From an uncultured Enterobacteriaceae bacterium (GTDB lineage Bacteria > Pseudomonadota > Gammaproteobacteria > Enterobacterales > Enterobacteriaceae), in assembly GCA_945271245.1 (NCBI GenBank), contig CALYPF010000022.1, positions 1-35,260 of the forward strand: 35,260 nt of DNA, read 5' to 3'. The notes under the pieces were generated by a model. It made no database searches, was not told where the DNA came from, and saw nothing but the letters and a program-made list of their open reading frames with translations. The translations under genes were made by a program, and so were the position numbers. Below, one piece after another: positions 1 to 10,041 of the stretch (positions are counted from its first letter, which is position 1; the number at the start of each line of letters is the position of its first letter).

Positions 1-838
1 TTAGACCGTTGGTGGTGACGGTAAGTGGATCACTTTTTACCCGTTGTTGACAGCTCGCAGGACCATAATGTTTTTCGCTGAACTCGCTGCCCACCTGGCT
101 TGGGGCCAGATTAAGCTCCACGGTGTGCGCCCCCTGCAGTTTCGCTTCGTGTACAAAACCCGCCGCCGGGTAAACGTGCCCGGAGGTGCCTATCGCGATA
201 AAAATATCGGCGGCGCCGATCGCCTGATAGATTTCATCCATTCCAATCGGCATTTCACCAAACCACACCACGTGCGGTCTCAGCCGGGCGGGAAACTGAC
301 AGCAGTGGCAGCGTTCATCAACTGCAACATCGTCAGCGCGTTCTAGTACCTGACCGCTGCGCGAACAGCGCACTTTCAACAGTTCACCGTGCATATGAAT
401 AACGTTGCGGCTACCGGCGCGTTCATGGAGATTATCAATATTTTGCGTTACCAGCAGAAAGCGATCGCCCAGCGCGGCTTCAAGTTTAACCAGCGCCTGA
501 TGAGCGGCATTCGGGATAATTTCCGGCTGCTGAAGCTGGCGGCGACGGGCATTATAAAACTGCTGCACCAGCCCCGGATCGCGCTCGAACCCTTCTGGCG
601 TGGCAACATCCTCTACCCGATGTTCCTCCCACAGCCCGTCTGCGGCGCGAAATGTCTGGATCCCCGACTCGGCAGAGATACCCGCACCGGTAAGCACCAC
701 CACTCTGGGTAACGGCATGTCTTCACCTCCTGCCTGACCGTCACGGAAAAAGATACGCTGTCGCAGCCGCTCCCGTAACTGGCGTTTATTTTTTCTGAAA
801 CGGCTTAAGCGATGCAGGCGACGTGATTGTATGACCAT
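1..838 (-). CDS. cobB: NAD-dependent protein deacylase CobB (sirtuin), 3' end truncated
   Basis: Sirtuin that removes acetyl and other acyl groups from lysines using NAD+, for example reactivating acetyl-CoA synthetase. Visible motifs, counted from the long start: GAGISAESG from residue 51, [12 protein letters not shown] near 131-142, HMHGE at 148-152 with the catalytic His, and zinc cysteines around C158 and C177-C180. Genuine homology ends at S262 (base 53) after YGPAS. About 20 C-terminal residues of the family are replaced by insertion-sequence sequence, and the frame runs off the window without a stop. Two starts are plausible. The long one at 838 gives an Arg-rich N-terminus of 40 residues. 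The short one at 718 has a strong GGAGGTG ribosome site. It is last in the lolCDE-nagK operon, 9 bp after nagK. The loss probably impairs the protein, but activity cannot be judged from sequence. Confidence 0.9.
   Translation of the reverse strand, partial: MVIQSRRLHRLSRFRKNKRQLRERLRQRIFFRDGQAGGEDMPLPRVVVLTGAGISAESGIQTFRAADGLWEEHRVEDVATPEGFERDPGLVQQFYNARRRQLQQPEIIPNAAHQALVKLEAALGDRFLLVTQNIDNLHERAGSRNVIHMHGELLKVRCSRSGQVLERADDVAVDERCHCCQFPARLRPHVVWFGEMPIGMDEIYQAIGAADIFIAIGTSGHVYPAAGFVHEAKLQGAHTVELNLAPSQVGSEFSEKHYGPASCQQRVKSDPLTVTTNGL
3..54. repeat. Terminal inverted repeat, left copy (insertion-sequence end)
   Basis: Bases 3-54 are the exact reverse complement of 35209-35260 (52 bp, no mismatch). 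The probable element end is at base 52, since reading outward it starts TGTCAACAACGGG. It interrupts cobB after codon 262. The TG start and an internal AGTGATCCACTT motif resemble IS21-family ends, but the family is a guess and no transposase lies in the window. Confidence 0.85.
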
Positions 839-847
839 CTTCGATTG

Positions 848-1759
848 CTACTCCGTCAGATGAAGGAAAGCGGCGCCGCGCATACCGCCAGCGTCGCCGT
901 GGCGCGCGAGCGCTATGCGCGGAATGCGCGCCGCAGGCAACAGCACAGAGGCCAGGTTCTCGGGCAGCGCCTGCGCCAGCCAGGAAAACCGGGATAACCC
1001 TCCGCCTAATACCACAATGTCCGGATCGAACGCGGTCAGGAGATTACCCAGACACACGGCCAGCAGCGCGAGATAGCGGGCGACGTGCCGGCGGGCCTGC
1101 GCCTCGCCCTGCTCCCATGCAGTAATAATCGTCGGCGCGTCCAGCGCCTGCTGGTAGAAATGCTGGTATAGCCAGGCAAAACCGCGCTCTGAAAGGTAAT
1201 TTTCCATGCAGCCGCGCTGACCGCAGGCGCAGTGGATCAGGGGAATATCAGCTCCGAGGATCTCCAGCGCATCAACGGGTAAGCGCATATGACCAAATTC
1301 AGCGCACAGACCGTTATATCCGCTAACGATGCGCCCATTCACCACCAGCCCGCCGCCCATCCCGGTGCCTAAAATAAGCCCCATCACAACCGGGGCGCTG
1401 CGAAATTCGTCGTCCCAGGCTTCGGATAGCGCGAAACAATTCGCATCGTTTTCAATGCGCACCTCGCGCGTTAGCAATCGGCTTAAATCCTCTGCCAGCG
1501 GGTGCCCGCTCGCAGCAGGCAGGTTTGCCGCGTAGAGCAGCCCCTGCGCGGTGCGCGGCGTGCCGGGTATCCCGATCCCCACGCTCCCCGCTTCACCGTA
1601 TTGCGCATCCATTTCTGTAACCAGCCGAATAATCGCCTGAATAAAACGGTGATAGTCATCATGCGGCGTGGCGATACGCCGCTCCTGAAGCAACTGTCGC
1701 TGCGAGTTATATACTCCAAGCGCGATTTTGCTGCCGCCGATATCAAAACCGTAGTACAT
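848..1759 (-). CDS. nagK: N-acetyl-D-glucosamine kinase NagK
   Basis: Phosphorylates GlcNAc to GlcNAc-6-P with ATP, returning amino sugar from peptidoglycan recycling or uptake to the Nag pathway in the cytoplasm. It is a ROK-family kinase: phosphate motif DIGGSK at 6-11, catalytic Asp in ENDAN (D105), GTGMGGG around 131-137, and the ROK zinc site H157 with C177, C179 and C184 (CACGQRGC). The length of 303 aa equals E. coli NagK. The ATG lies 16 bp after the lolE stop and the stop is 9 bp before the long cobB start, so it is translated within the lolCDE-nagK-cobB operon. It looks intact. Confidence 0.97.
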   Translation of the reverse strand: MYYGFDIGGSKIALGVYNSQRQLLQERRIATPHDDYHRFIQAIIRLVTEMDAQYGEAGSVGIGIPGTPRTAQGLLYAANLPAASGHPLAEDLSRLLTREVRIENDANCFALSEAWDDEFRSAPVVMGLILGTGMGGGLVVNGRIVSGYNGLCAEFGHMRLPVDALEILGADIPLIHCACGQRGCMENYLSERGFAWLYQHFYQQALDAPTIITAWEQGEAQARRHVARYLALLAVCLGNLLTAFDPDIVVLGGGLSRFSWLAQALPENLASVLLPAARIPRIALARHGDAGGMRGAAFLHLTE

Positions 1760-1775
1760 CCTTCCCCCGCTGCGC

Positions 1776-3020
1776 TTACTGGCCGCTTAAAACGCGGGCG
1801 GGATCGATATTGCTGGCACGCCTCGCAGGATACCAGCTCGCAAGCAGACTCAGTGCCAGAGCGGTACCAAGGACGTAGACCACGTCCATCCAGTGCAACT
1901 CTGAAGGTAGAAAATCAATAAAATAGATTTTACCGGATAAGAAATGATGGCCGGATATACGCTCAATGAGCGCGATAATATCCGTCAGGCGCCAGGCGGC
2001 GAAGACGCCGATCGCAGCGCCAATGACGCTGCCAAACAGACCGGCCATCAGCCCATACCAGATAAACACGGCGCGGATAAGCCCGTCTTTTGCCCCCAGC
2101 GTGCGCAGCACCGCGATGTCACTGCTTTTATCCTTCACGGCCATCACCAGCGTCGAAACAATATTGAAACAGGCGACGCCGATAACTAACACCATCGCTA
2201 AATACATAATGGCGCGGATCATTTGAATATCGCGATACATATATCCATAGGTGCCAATCCAGCTTTTAATATAGACGTAAGCGTTAGTCACTTCTCCGGC
2301 AGCCCGCACGCGCTGATTTGCTTTAAATACGTCATCCACTTTAACGGCGATACCTGTGACACTGTCACCCATACCGAGGTATTGCTGCGCATCCTGCAGC
2401 GGTATCATGGCGAAATTATGGTCGAGTTGGCCGCTAAGCTGCAAAATACCCTGAACCTGCATACGCACTCGCTTTGGCTGGCGCAAATCGTGTCCGGCAT
2501 CGGTATTCGGGATCATGATGGAGATCCAGTCGCCGCGCTTTACCTTGAGCGACTGCGCCACGCCGCCGCCGATGATAATTTGCTGCGCACCGGCGTGGAA
2601 ACCGCCCCAGGCGCCGTCTTGTACAAAGCGCGGCAGCGTGCTCAGTCGCAGTTCCTGTTCAGGGGAAACGCCCTTTACCTGGATAGCGCGCATATTCGCG
2701 CCGCTTTCCACCAGCCCGGTAAAGTTTACGTACGGTGCCGCCGCTTCAATGCCGCTGACTTTCTCTATGCGAGAAAGCGTATCGCGCCAGCCTGAAAACG
2801 GCTGATTAACCGGTTCTATCTCCCCATGCGGCACCACCGCGAGGATGCGGTTATTCAGCTCGCGCTCAAAACCGTTCATCGCGCTTAGCCCGACGATAAG
2901 CACCGCCACGCCCAGTGCAATGCCTATTGTGGAAATCACGGAGATAAGCGATACCATTCCGCCGCGCCGCCGCCCGCGGCTAAAGCGCAGGCCAATCAAC
3001 AGGGAAAGAGGCGCGGCCAT
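1776..3020 (-). CDS. lolE: Lipoprotein-releasing ABC transporter permease LolE
   Basis: One of the two membrane subunits of LolCDE, which extracts outer-membrane-destined lipoproteins from the inner membrane and passes them to LolA. At 414 aa it has the E. coli length. The N-terminal membrane segment follows [20 protein letters not shown], then a large periplasmic domain (about 50-265). Three C-terminal helices follow in the FtsX/MacB-like permease fold (about 270-300, 315-350, 375-400), ending in the typical [17 protein letters not shown]. Its ATG overlaps the lolD stop by one base (TAATG), so translation is coupled. It is paralogous to lolC. Confidence 0.97.
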   Translation of the reverse strand: MAAPLSLLIGLRFSRGRRRGGMVSLISVISTIGIALGVAVLIVGLSAMNGFERELNNRILAVVPHGEIEPVNQPFSGWRDTLSRIEKVSGIEAAAPYVNFTGLVESGANMRAIQVKGVSPEQELRLSTLPRFVQDGAWGGFHAGAQQIIIGGGVAQSLKVKRGDWISIMIPNTDAGHDLRQPKRVRMQVQGILQLSGQLDHNFAMIPLQDAQQYLGMGDSVTGIAVKVDDVFKANQRVRAAGEVTNAYVYIKSWIGTYGYMYRDIQMIRAIMYLAMVLVIGVACFNIVSTLVMAVKDKSSDIAVLRTLGAKDGLIRAVFIWYGLMAGLFGSVIGAAIGVFAAWRLTDIIALIERISGHHFLSGKIYFIDFLPSELHWMDVVYVLGTALALSLLASWYPARRASNIDPARVLSGQ

Positions 3021-3724
3021 TACCGTGCCTCCGCAAACGGCGCTGCACCGCTAAGCTGCCCGTCACGCATTTCCAGACGCTGGATCATACGCTGCGCCAG
3101 GTGCAAATCGTGGGTAACAACCAGGAACGCGGTACCTTGTTTTTCGTTGAGAAGGCCCAGTAGGTTAAAAATGGCGTCCGCATTGCGCGCATCCAGGTTG
3201 CCGGTGGGTTCATCCGCCAGCACCAAACGCGGGTTATTCACGAGCGCGCGCGCGATAGCCACGCGCTGGCGCTCTCCGCCGGAAAGTTCAGAGGGGCGAT
3301 GCCCGGCCCGATGCTCTAAGCCGACCGCCGCCAGCATTTCCTGCGCGCGCGCGGTAATCTGCGCCCCCTTCTGGCGCCCAATCAACAGCGGCATGGCGAC
3401 GTTTTCCAGCGCGGTGAAATCCGGCAGCAGGTGGTGGAACTGATAGATAAAACCAAGTTCCCGGTTACGCAGATCCGCTTTCTCAGCCCCGCTCATGCCG
3501 CTTAGCGAGCGCCCGTCAAAAATGACATCGCCGGACGTGGGAGTATCCAGGCCGCCGAGCAAATGCAGCAGGGTGCTTTTCCCCGAGCCAGAGCTCCCGA
3601 CAATCGCCATCATATCGCCGCGCTGTACGCTAAAGCTGACATCATGCAGGACATCCGTTTTCACGTTGCCTTCCTGATAACGTTTGCACAATTTATCGCA
3701 CTGTAGCAGAACAGAGTTACTCAT
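3020..3724 (-). CDS. lolD: Lipoprotein-releasing ABC transporter ATPase LolD
   Basis: Cytoplasmic ATPase that powers lipoprotein release by LolCE. Motifs in the 234-aa form: Walker A GSSGSGKS (43-50), Q-loop [18 protein letters not shown], signature LSGGERQR (147-154), Walker [14 protein letters not shown] with catalytic E172, and switch H205. The [14 protein letters not shown] segment after the Q-loop is typical of LolD within the MacB/LolD group. A longer open frame extends to 3838, but its extra N-terminus is the lolC 3' end in another frame. The start at 3724 gives the family N-terminus and an 8-bp overlap with the lolC stop. Confidence 0.96.
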   Translation of the reverse strand: MSNSVLLQCDKLCKRYQEGNVKTDVLHDVSFSVQRGDMMAIVGSSGSGKSTLLHLLGGLDTPTSGDVIFDGRSLSGMSGAEKADLRNRELGFIYQFHHLLPDFTALENVAMPLLIGRQKGAQITARAQEMLAAVGLEHRAGHRPSELSGGERQRVAIARALVNNPRLVLADEPTGNLDARNADAIFNLLGLLNEKQGTAFLVVTHDLHLAQRMIQRLEMRDGQLSGAAPFAEAR

Positions 3725-4916
3725 AGCGTAAAGCCTCGGCGGGTTGAGTGGCGGCAGCGCGCCAGGACGGATAAAACGTAGAAAGTAGTGCCACCAGCAT
3801 CGCCGCAGCGGCAATCGCAACCACCTGCAGCGGCTCAATGGCTACCGGCAGCGAGGCGCCATCGAGTGCGGCGCCGATAGCCGGCGCCAGCGTATTCAAC
3901 TGACTGGCCAGAATAACACCCAGCACCGCGCCTAATAGCGCGCCAATAATACCGGCGCTGGCGCCCTGCACCATAAAGACTGCCATAATCTGGCGGCGGG
4001 TTAACCCCTGAGTCTGTAAAATAGCCACCTCGCCCTGCTTTTCCATCACCATTAATCCCAGTGAAGTAATGATGTTAAATGCAGCGACGGCGACTATCAG
4101 GCTCAGCAGCAGCCCCATCATGTTTTTTTCCATTTTGACGGCCTGGAATAACTCGCCTTTGCGTTCACGCCAGTCTTTCAAAACCGTGCCCTGCGGGCGC
4201 GCCTGCTCGGATAGCACGTCTACCGCCAGCGGATTGTTCAGATACAAACGCCAGCCGGTAATGTTACCTGCGGGATAGCGCATTAAGCGCGAGGCGTCCT
4301 GGATATTGACCAGCATCTGGTAACTGTCCACTTCGCTATTCGCCGCGAAGGTTCCAATAACGGTAAACAGGCGCTGGCTCGGTAAGCGCCCCATTGGCGT
4401 AAACTGGCTGGCGGAGGGCACCATCAGGCGAATGGTATCGCCACGGCGCACGCCCAACTGGCTGGCTAGCTGTTCACCTAAAATTACATTGTACTGGCCG
4501 CCAGCTAACGCGCGCTGCTCCACATTCGTCAGATAAGGCGTGAGCGGATCACGGCGTGCGGGATCGATTCCCAGCATGACGCCAACCGCTACGCTGCGCG
4601 CGCTTTGCAGTACCACATCGCCGGTAGTAAGCGGCGCGGTCGCTGAAACGCCCTGCAGTTTTAGATTATCGGCAGGAAAGCGCCGGGGGTCGATAGAGCC
4701 GGAATCAGAGGTGATGAGAGCCTGAGGCATTAAACCCAGGATGGTATTTTGTAATTCACGCTCAAACCCGTTCATCACTGACAGCACCGTAACCAGCGCC
4801 ATTACGCCAAGCGTAATGCCGATAGTGGAGAGCCATGAGACGAAACGACCAAAGCGGTCTGCTGCGCGCCCGCGCATATAACGCAGGCCAATGAATAACG
4901 CCACTGGTTGATACAT
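3717..4916 (-). CDS. lolC: Lipoprotein-releasing ABC transporter permease LolC
   Basis: Second permease of LolCDE; its periplasmic loop recruits LolA. With the start at [18 protein letters not shown] the protein is 399 aa, the E. coli length. An upstream in-frame start at 4964 would add 16 residues without family support, so I reject it. The sequence shows an N-terminal helix, a periplasmic domain (about 45-250), three C-terminal helices and the closing TLYPSWRAA-like motif [21 protein letters not shown]. It is the first gene of the lolC-lolD-lolE-nagK-cobB operon, about 300 bp from divergent ycfT. Its ribosome site is weak. Confidence 0.96.
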   Translation of the reverse strand: MYQPVALFIGLRYMRGRAADRFGRFVSWLSTIGITLGVMALVTVLSVMNGFERELQNTILGLMPQALITSDSGSIDPRRFPADNLKLQGVSATAPLTTGDVVLQSARSVAVGVMLGIDPARRDPLTPYLTNVEQRALAGGQYNVILGEQLASQLGVRRGDTIRLMVPSASQFTPMGRLPSQRLFTVIGTFAANSEVDSYQMLVNIQDASRLMRYPAGNITGWRLYLNNPLAVDVLSEQARPQGTVLKDWRERKGELFQAVKMEKNMMGLLLSLIVAVAAFNIITSLGLMVMEKQGEVAILQTQGLTRRQIMAVFMVQGASAGIIGALLGAVLGVILASQLNTLAPAIGAALDGASLPVAIEPLQVVAIAAAAMLVALLSTFYPSWRAAATQPAEALRYE

Positions 4917-5221
4917 GAAGTTCGTGTAACCGCGTTTTGGCAAATTGAAGGGAAGTATATCCACGATACCGTAACAGGTAAATGAATTATAACGTTTTTT
5001 TAAAGTCTTACCCAGCAGAAAGGCAATTGCAAATCAATAAGATAAGTGCCTTCTCCGCTCATTTTAACCCAGGAATGTTTAATAATTCCGCCTTAACATC
5101 AGCCTGATCTTTTTCCTAAATTTACCAAAAACCGATAAAAACAGACAAATGGAGTAAAACCTCAGCCATAGTTTTCCCAGGATCAACGCTCTTTTACCGT
5201 TAAACCAACCGCTGGATGAGT
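4917..5221. other. Divergent lolC / ycfT intergenic region
   Basis: About 300 bp of AT-rich sequence without a convincing gene. It must hold the promoters of lolC (minus) and ycfT (plus). Apart from the TATAAT noted for lolC, I see no operator I can name. Confidence 0.5.
4986..4991 (-). promoter_or_regulatory. Candidate -10 element for the lolCDE operon
   Basis: A perfect TATAAT on the minus strand about 70 bases upstream of the lolC start, after an A-rich stretch. No good -35 is visible at 16-19 bp, so this is tentative. Confidence 0.35.
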
Positions 5222-6286
5222 ATGAAAAATAAGCATCTCTGGATAAACCAGATTAAGGGAATGTGTATCTGCCTGGTGGTGATTTATCACTCGGTTATCA
5301 CATTTTATCCACATATTATCTCTTCACTTCAGGGGCATGCTGTCTATCTCGCCAAGCTCTGGATTTATGGCAATTTATATCTGGCGCCGTTTCGGATGCC
5401 GGTTTTCTTCTTTATTTCAGGCTTCCTGATTACGCGTTATATGAGTGAGGTGCCCTGGCGCGGGTGCGTCAATAAACGCGTGTGGAATATCGTATGGGTG
5501 TTTCTTTTATGGGGTCTGCTGCAATGGCTGTTTATTAGCCATATTAATCACTGGTTCTCAGACCCCGTCACGCACAATCCTGCCTCCAATGCCGCCTATG
5601 CGGCAACGCCCGGCCAGTTTATTCACAGCATGCTGACCGCCAGCACCAGCCTGTGGTATCTCTACGCCCTGGTGATTTACTTCGTTATCTGCAAACTGCT
5701 CTACGTCCACAAACGCTGGGCATTGCCTCTGCTTATCGCCGTAAGTATCGCAATTAACTTTTTGCCGCTGCCGTACTGGGGCATGAACAGCGTGGTGCGT
5801 AACGCGCCGTATTATGCGCTGGGAGCGTGGTACGGCGCACAATTGGTTGAAATGATGAAGTTATGGCAAATTCGACGCAGTCTGATTTTGCTGACGGGCG
5901 CCGGGCTGGCGGCGGCGGTGCTCTATGCCATGAACGTTAATCTTCCGCTCTCAATGCTGTCGATATTGCTTATCATGAAAGCGTTTTATAAGTTCGAGCA
6001 GAAAACGGGCAGCCATCCGCATTCGCTGTTCAATGTGATTGGCACCAATACCATCGCCATCTATACCACGCACCGAATTTTAATTGAGGCGATGAGTCTG
6101 GTAGCCATTAGCTTATTCCGGCACCACCGTCTCCCCGGCGCGGTACACTATATCGTATTGTTTGGTTATCCCTTAATGAGTCTTGGGATTTGTACTCTGT
6201 TCGGGCTTATCATGCGCCGCCTTTCCCACAGTCTGGCGGGCGATATGCTCTTTACGCCGCCGCGCGAGCTGGTTACCGAGCGGTAA
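5222..6286 (+). CDS. ycfT: Inner-membrane acyltransferase-3 family protein YcfT
   Basis: Polytopic membrane protein of the acyltransferase-3 family, whose members transfer acyl groups to surface or periplasmic glycans. The substrate of YcfT is not known to me. The family signature is near the N-terminus: GMCICLVVIYHSV with its His, then RMPVFFFISGFL. About ten hydrophobic segments follow, and ASTSLWYLYALVIYFV and NTIAIYTTHRILIE match E. coli YcfT closely. I chose the ATG giving MKNKHLW, parallel to MKQKELW in E. coli; an ATG two codons earlier (5216) is also possible. It lies upstream of mfd on the same strand, as in E. coli. Confidence 0.88.
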   Translation: MKNKHLWINQIKGMCICLVVIYHSVITFYPHIISSLQGHAVYLAKLWIYGNLYLAPFRMPVFFFISGFLITRYMSEVPWRGCVNKRVWNIVWVFLLWGLLQWLFISHINHWFSDPVTHNPASNAAYAATPGQFIHSMLTASTSLWYLYALVIYFVICKLLYVHKRWALPLLIAVSIAINFLPLPYWGMNSVVRNAPYYALGAWYGAQLVEMMKLWQIRRSLILLTGAGLAAAVLYAMNVNLPLSMLSILLIMKAFYKFEQKTGSHPHSLFNVIGTNTIAIYTTHRILIEAMSLVAISLFRHHRLPGAVHYIVLFGYPLMSLGICTLFGLIMRRLSHSLAGDMLFTPPRELVTER

Positions 6287-6307
6287 GGGCTTTTCTCCTC
6301 GCACCGG

Positions 6308-6343
6308 TACCGACAGAGCGGTAATTCAGTGCTACTGTCGGTA
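6308..6343 (+). terminator. Hairpin between ycfT and mfd, possible weak terminator
   Basis: A 9-bp perfect stem (TACCGACAG / CTGTCGGTA) with an 18-nt loop, 22 bp after ycfT stops. There is no T-run, so it may be an mRNA hairpin and not a true intrinsic terminator. Confidence 0.3.
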
Positions 6344-6531
6344 TCATGCGCCTGCACCTCCCCTTTCTATCACCTTGTATTGTGCACGGCGCAATTGCCG
6401 CCACCCGCGCTGCCGCTTCACGCAGCGCATTACAGTAGTTGCCAATAAGATACGTTCGGGGATAATAATGCACTCAGGTTTTCACACCATTCATCTCACT
6501 CGCGCGCAGTGCGGGTAACAGCAGAGCGTCT

Positions 6532-9500
6532 ATGTCTGAACAAAATCGATACAGCCTGCCCACAGCCGCAGGCGAACAGCGCCAGCTTGGCGAACTAACG
6601 GGCGCGGCCTGCGCCTGTGAAGTGGCAGAAATCGCAGAACGTCATCAGGGGCCGGTGGTTCTGATTGCCCCGGACATGCAAAACGCCCTGCGCCTTGAAG
6701 ATGAAATCAAACAATTTACTCAGGAGTTAGTTACCCATCTTGCCGACTGGGAAACGCTTCCATACGACAGTTTCTCACCGCATCAGGATATTGTTTCCGC
6801 CCGCCTTGCCACGCTCTATCAACTGCCATCCATGCGCCGCGGCGTACTGATTTTACCGGTGAATACGCTGATGCAGCGCGTATGCCCGCATAATTACCTG
6901 CACGGCCACGCACTGGTAATGCGTAAAGGTCAGCGCCTGTCGCGCGACACATTACGCGAGCGGCTGGAGCAGGCCGGCTATCGGCATGTTGACCAGGTCA
7001 TGGAGCACGGCGAATACGCGACGCGCGGCGCACTTCTGGACCTGTGGCCGATGGGCAGCGAACAGCCGTTTCGGCTGGACTTTTTCGACGACGAGCTGGA
7101 TAGCCTGCGCCTGTTCGACGCCGACAGCCAGCGAACTCAGGAAGAGGTTGAGGCCATTAATTTGTTGCCTGCGCACGAATTTCCGACGGATAAAACTGCC
7201 ATTGAGCTATTTCGCAGCCAGTGGCGCGATCGCTTTGATGTGCGGCGCGATGCGGAGCATCTCTATCAGCAGGTCAGTAAAGGCACGCTGCCGACGGGCA
7301 TTGAATACTGGCAACCGCTGTTTTTCGCCGAGCCTTTATCGGCGCTGTTTAGTTACCTTCCGGCTAATTCTTTGCTGATTAATACCGGCGACCTTCAGGA
7401 TAGCGCAACGCGGTTCTGGCAGGACGTGAATACCCGGTTCGAAAACCGGCGCGTCGACCCTATGCGTCCGCTTCTGGAACCTGATACGCTCTGGCTGCCC
7501 CCGGAAACGCTATACCGTGAGCTAAAAAACTGGCCGCGCGTGCAGTTAAAAACGGAAACGCTGCCGAACAAAGCCGCCAACGTTAACCTTGGCTATCGGC
7601 CACTACCAAATTTAGCCGTTGAACCGCAGCAAAAAGCGCCGCTGGATAACCTGCGCCGCTTTCTCGACGCCTTTGACGGTTCAGTTATTTTCTCCGTAGA
7701 GAGCGAGGGGCGGCGTGAAGCGCTCGGCGAGCTGCTGGCACGCATTAAAGTCGCGCCCAAACGGCTATTGCAGCTCGAAGATGCACGGCCAGGGGTATCC
7801 GGATTGATGATTGGCGCCAGCGAACACGGGTTTATTGATGAACCCCGCAGGCGGGCGCTAATTTGCGAAAGCGATATGCTGGGCGAGCGCGTCGCGCGCC
7901 GACGCCAGGAGAACCGCCGCACCATTAATCCGGATACGCTGATCCGTAACCTGGCCGAACTGCATCCCGGGCAGCCGGTGGTGCATCTGGAGCACGGCGT
8001 GGGTCGCTATGCTGGCCTGACAACGCTTGAAACAGGCGGCGTCACCGGAGAATACCTTATGCTCATCTATGCGGGCGATGCAAAGCTGTATGTGCCGGTC
8101 TCGTCATTGCATCTTATTAGCCGTTACGCGGGCGGTGCGGAAGAAAACGCCCCGCTGCATAAGCTGGGCGGCGATGCCTGGAGCAAAGCCCGGCAAAAAG
8201 CGGCGGAAAAAGTACGCGATGTCGCCGCCGAGTTACTGGATATTTATGCGCGCCGCGCCGCCCGTGCCGGCTTTGCGTTTCGACACGATAAAGAGCAGTA
8301 CCAGCGCTTTTGCGACGGCTTTCCTTTTGAAACCACGCCGGACCAGGCGCGCGCAATTAACGCGGTGCTGAGCGATATGTGTCAGCCGCTGGCGATGGAC
8401 CGGCTGGTGTGCGGCGACGTCGGTTTCGGCAAAACTGAGGTGGCGATGCGCGCGGCGTTTCTCGCCGTAGAAAATACGAAACAGGTCGCGGTGCTGGTGC
8501 CCACCACGCTACTGGCGCAGCAGCACTATGATAATTTTCTCGATCGCTTCGCCAACTGGCCGGTTCGCATTGAGATGCTTTCCCGCTTTCGCAGTGCAAA
8601 AGAACAAAATCAGATTCTTGAACAGGCGGCCGAAGGCAAGATTGATATTCTGATTGGCACGCATAAATTACTGACCAGTGGGCTAAAGTGGCGCGATTTA
8701 GGGCTACTGATCGTCGACGAAGAGCACCGGTTTGGCGTGCGCCATAAAGAACGCATTAAGGCGATGCGCGCCGACGTCGATATTCTGACGCTAACCGCGA
8801 CCCCTATTCCGCGCACCCTGAATATGGCCATGAGCGGCATGCGCGATCTGTCGATTATTGCCACGCCGCCGGCGCGGCGGCTGGCGGTAAAAACCTTCGT
8901 GCGCGAATATGACAGCCTGGTGGTGCGTGAGGCTATCCTGCGTGAGACTCTGCGCGGCGGGCAGGTTTATTATTTATACAATGACGTCGAGAATATTCAA
9001 AAAGCGGCGGAAAGGCTCGCAGAGCTGGTACCAGAGGCGCGCATCGCCGTTGGCCACGGGCAGATGCGCGAACGCGAACTGGAACGCGTGATGAATGATT
9101 TCCACCACCAGCGCTTTAATGTGCTGGTTTGCACCACCATTATAGAAACCGGCATCGATATTCCGACGGCCAATACCATTATTATTGAGCGGGCCGATCA
9201 TTTCGGGCTGGCACAGCTTCACCAATTGCGCGGGCGCGTGGGGCGTTCGCATCATCAGGCCTATGCCTGGCTGTTGACCCCGCATCCTAAAGCGATGACC
9301 ACCGACGCACAAAAGCGGCTGGAAGCGATCGCCTCACTTGAAGATCTCGGCGCCGGTTTCGCACTGGCGACTCACGATCTGGAAATCCGCGGAGCCGGCG
9401 AGCTATTAGGCGAAGGGCAAAGCGGACAAATGGAGAGTATCGGCTTCTCTTTGTATATGGAGCTGCTGGAAAACGCGGTCGATGCGCTGAAAGAAGGTCG

Positions 9501-9978
9501 GGAGCCGTCACTTGACGATCTCACCAGCCAGCAAACCGAGGTTGAATTGCGCATGCCGTCCCTGCTACCGCAGGATTTTATCCCGGATGTTAATACGCGT
9601 CTCTCCTTCTATAAGCGCATCGCCAGCGCCAAAGATGACGCAGAACTCAACGAAATTAAGGTCGAATTGATCGACCGTTTCGGCACCCTTCCGGATGCCG
9701 CCCGTAATCTGCTGGATATTGCCCGGCTGCGGCAGCGGGCACAGTCGCTCGGCGTACGAAAACTTGAGGCGAACGATAAAGGCGGGGTTATCGAGTTCAA
9801 TGAAAAGAATCACATCGATCCTGCGTGGCTGATTGGTTTACTGCAACAAGAACCCCAGCGCTACAGGCTGGATGGGCCAACCCGCCTGCGTTTTACCCAA
9901 GAGTTGGCGGAGCGGAAAATTCGGCTCGACTGGGTGCAGAGTTTCCTCAATCAACTGGAAGTAAATGCGATAGCCTGA
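6532..9978 (+). CDS. mfd: Transcription-repair coupling factor Mfd
   Basis: DNA translocase that pushes stalled RNA polymerase off damaged template and recruits UvrA. The length of 1148 aa equals E. coli Mfd. Domains in order: UvrB-like N-terminal module that binds UvrA (about 1-340), RNA-polymerase-interaction domain near 470-550 (VVHLEHGVGRYAG), then RecG-like helicase lobes with Walker A GDVGFGKT (628-635), DEEH box (729-732), TATPIPRT and QLRGRVGRS, and a C-terminal autoinhibitory domain. The start is at MSEQNRYSLPTAAGEQ, parallel to MPEQYRYTLPVKAGEQ of E. coli. The ribosome site is poor. It is followed 23 bp later by a strong palindromic terminator. Confidence 0.98.
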   Translation: MSEQNRYSLPTAAGEQRQLGELTGAACACEVAEIAERHQGPVVLIAPDMQNALRLEDEIKQFTQELVTHLADWETLPYDSFSPHQDIVSARLATLYQLPSMRRGVLILPVNTLMQRVCPHNYLHGHALVMRKGQRLSRDTLRERLEQAGYRHVDQVMEHGEYATRGALLDLWPMGSEQPFRLDFFDDELDSLRLFDADSQRTQEEVEAINLLPAHEFPTDKTAIELFRSQWRDRFDVRRDAEHLYQQVSKGTLPTGIEYWQPLFFAEPLSALFSYLPANSLLINTGDLQDSATRFWQDVNTRFENRRVDPMRPLLEPDTLWLPPETLYRELKNWPRVQLKTETLPNKAANVNLGYRPLPNLAVEPQQKAPLDNLRRFLDAFDGSVIFSVESEGRREALGELLARIKVAPKRLLQLEDARPGVSGLMIGASEHGFIDEPRRRALICESDMLGERVARRRQENRRTINPDTLIRNLAELHPGQPVVHLEHGVGRYAGLTTLETGGVTGEYLMLIYAGDAKLYVPVSSLHLISRYAGGAEENAPLHKLGGDAWSKARQKAAEKVRDVAAELLDIYARRAARAGFAFRHDKEQYQRFCDGFPFETTPDQARAINAVLSDMCQPLAMDRLVCGDVGFGKTEVAMRAAFLAVENTKQVAVLVPTTLLAQQHYDNFLDRFANWPVRIEMLSRFRSAKEQNQILEQAAEGKIDILIGTHKLLTSGLKWRDLGLLIVDEEHRFGVRHKERIKAMRADVDILTLTATPIPRTLNMAMSGMRDLSIIATPPARRLAVKTFVREYDSLVVREAILRETLRGGQVYYLYNDVENIQKAAERLAELVPEARIAVGHGQMRERELERVMNDFHHQRFNVLVCTTIIETGIDIPTANTIIIERADHFGLAQLHQLRGRVGRSHHQAYAWLLTPHPKAMTTDAQKRLEAIASLEDLGAGFALATHDLEIRGAGELLGEGQSGQMESIGFSLYMELLENAVDALKEGREPSLDDLTSQQTEVELRMPSLLPQDFIPDVNTRLSFYKRIASAKDDAELNEIKVELIDRFGTLPDAARNLLDIARLRQRAQSLGVRKLEANDKGGVIEFNEKNHIDPAWLIGLLQQEPQRYRLDGPTRLRFTQELAERKIRLDWVQSFLNQLEVNAIA

Positions 9979-10001
9979 CGCTGCTGGATTGCCTGACTTA
10001 A

Positions 10002-10041
10002 AAAACCCCTTATCGGCAGGTACCTGCCGATAAGGGGTTTT
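10002..10041. terminator. Perfect 40-bp palindrome, bidirectional terminator after mfd
   Basis: Two 20-bp arms (AAAACCCCTTATCGGCAGGT and its reverse complement) meet with no spacer. The outer A4/T4 ends supply a T-run in either direction, so RNA from both strands would form a very stable GC-rich hairpin followed by U residues. It lies 23 bp after the mfd stop. Confidence 0.85.

Noticed and set aside
2223-2795. 190-codon plus-strand frame over lolE
   Set aside because: Antisense to a clear, full-length LolE with no ribosome site or recognisable domain.
6183-6518. 111-codon plus-strand frame at the ycfT/mfd junction
   Set aside because: Begins inside ycfT in another frame and is Cys/Arg-rich without family resemblance or ribosome site.
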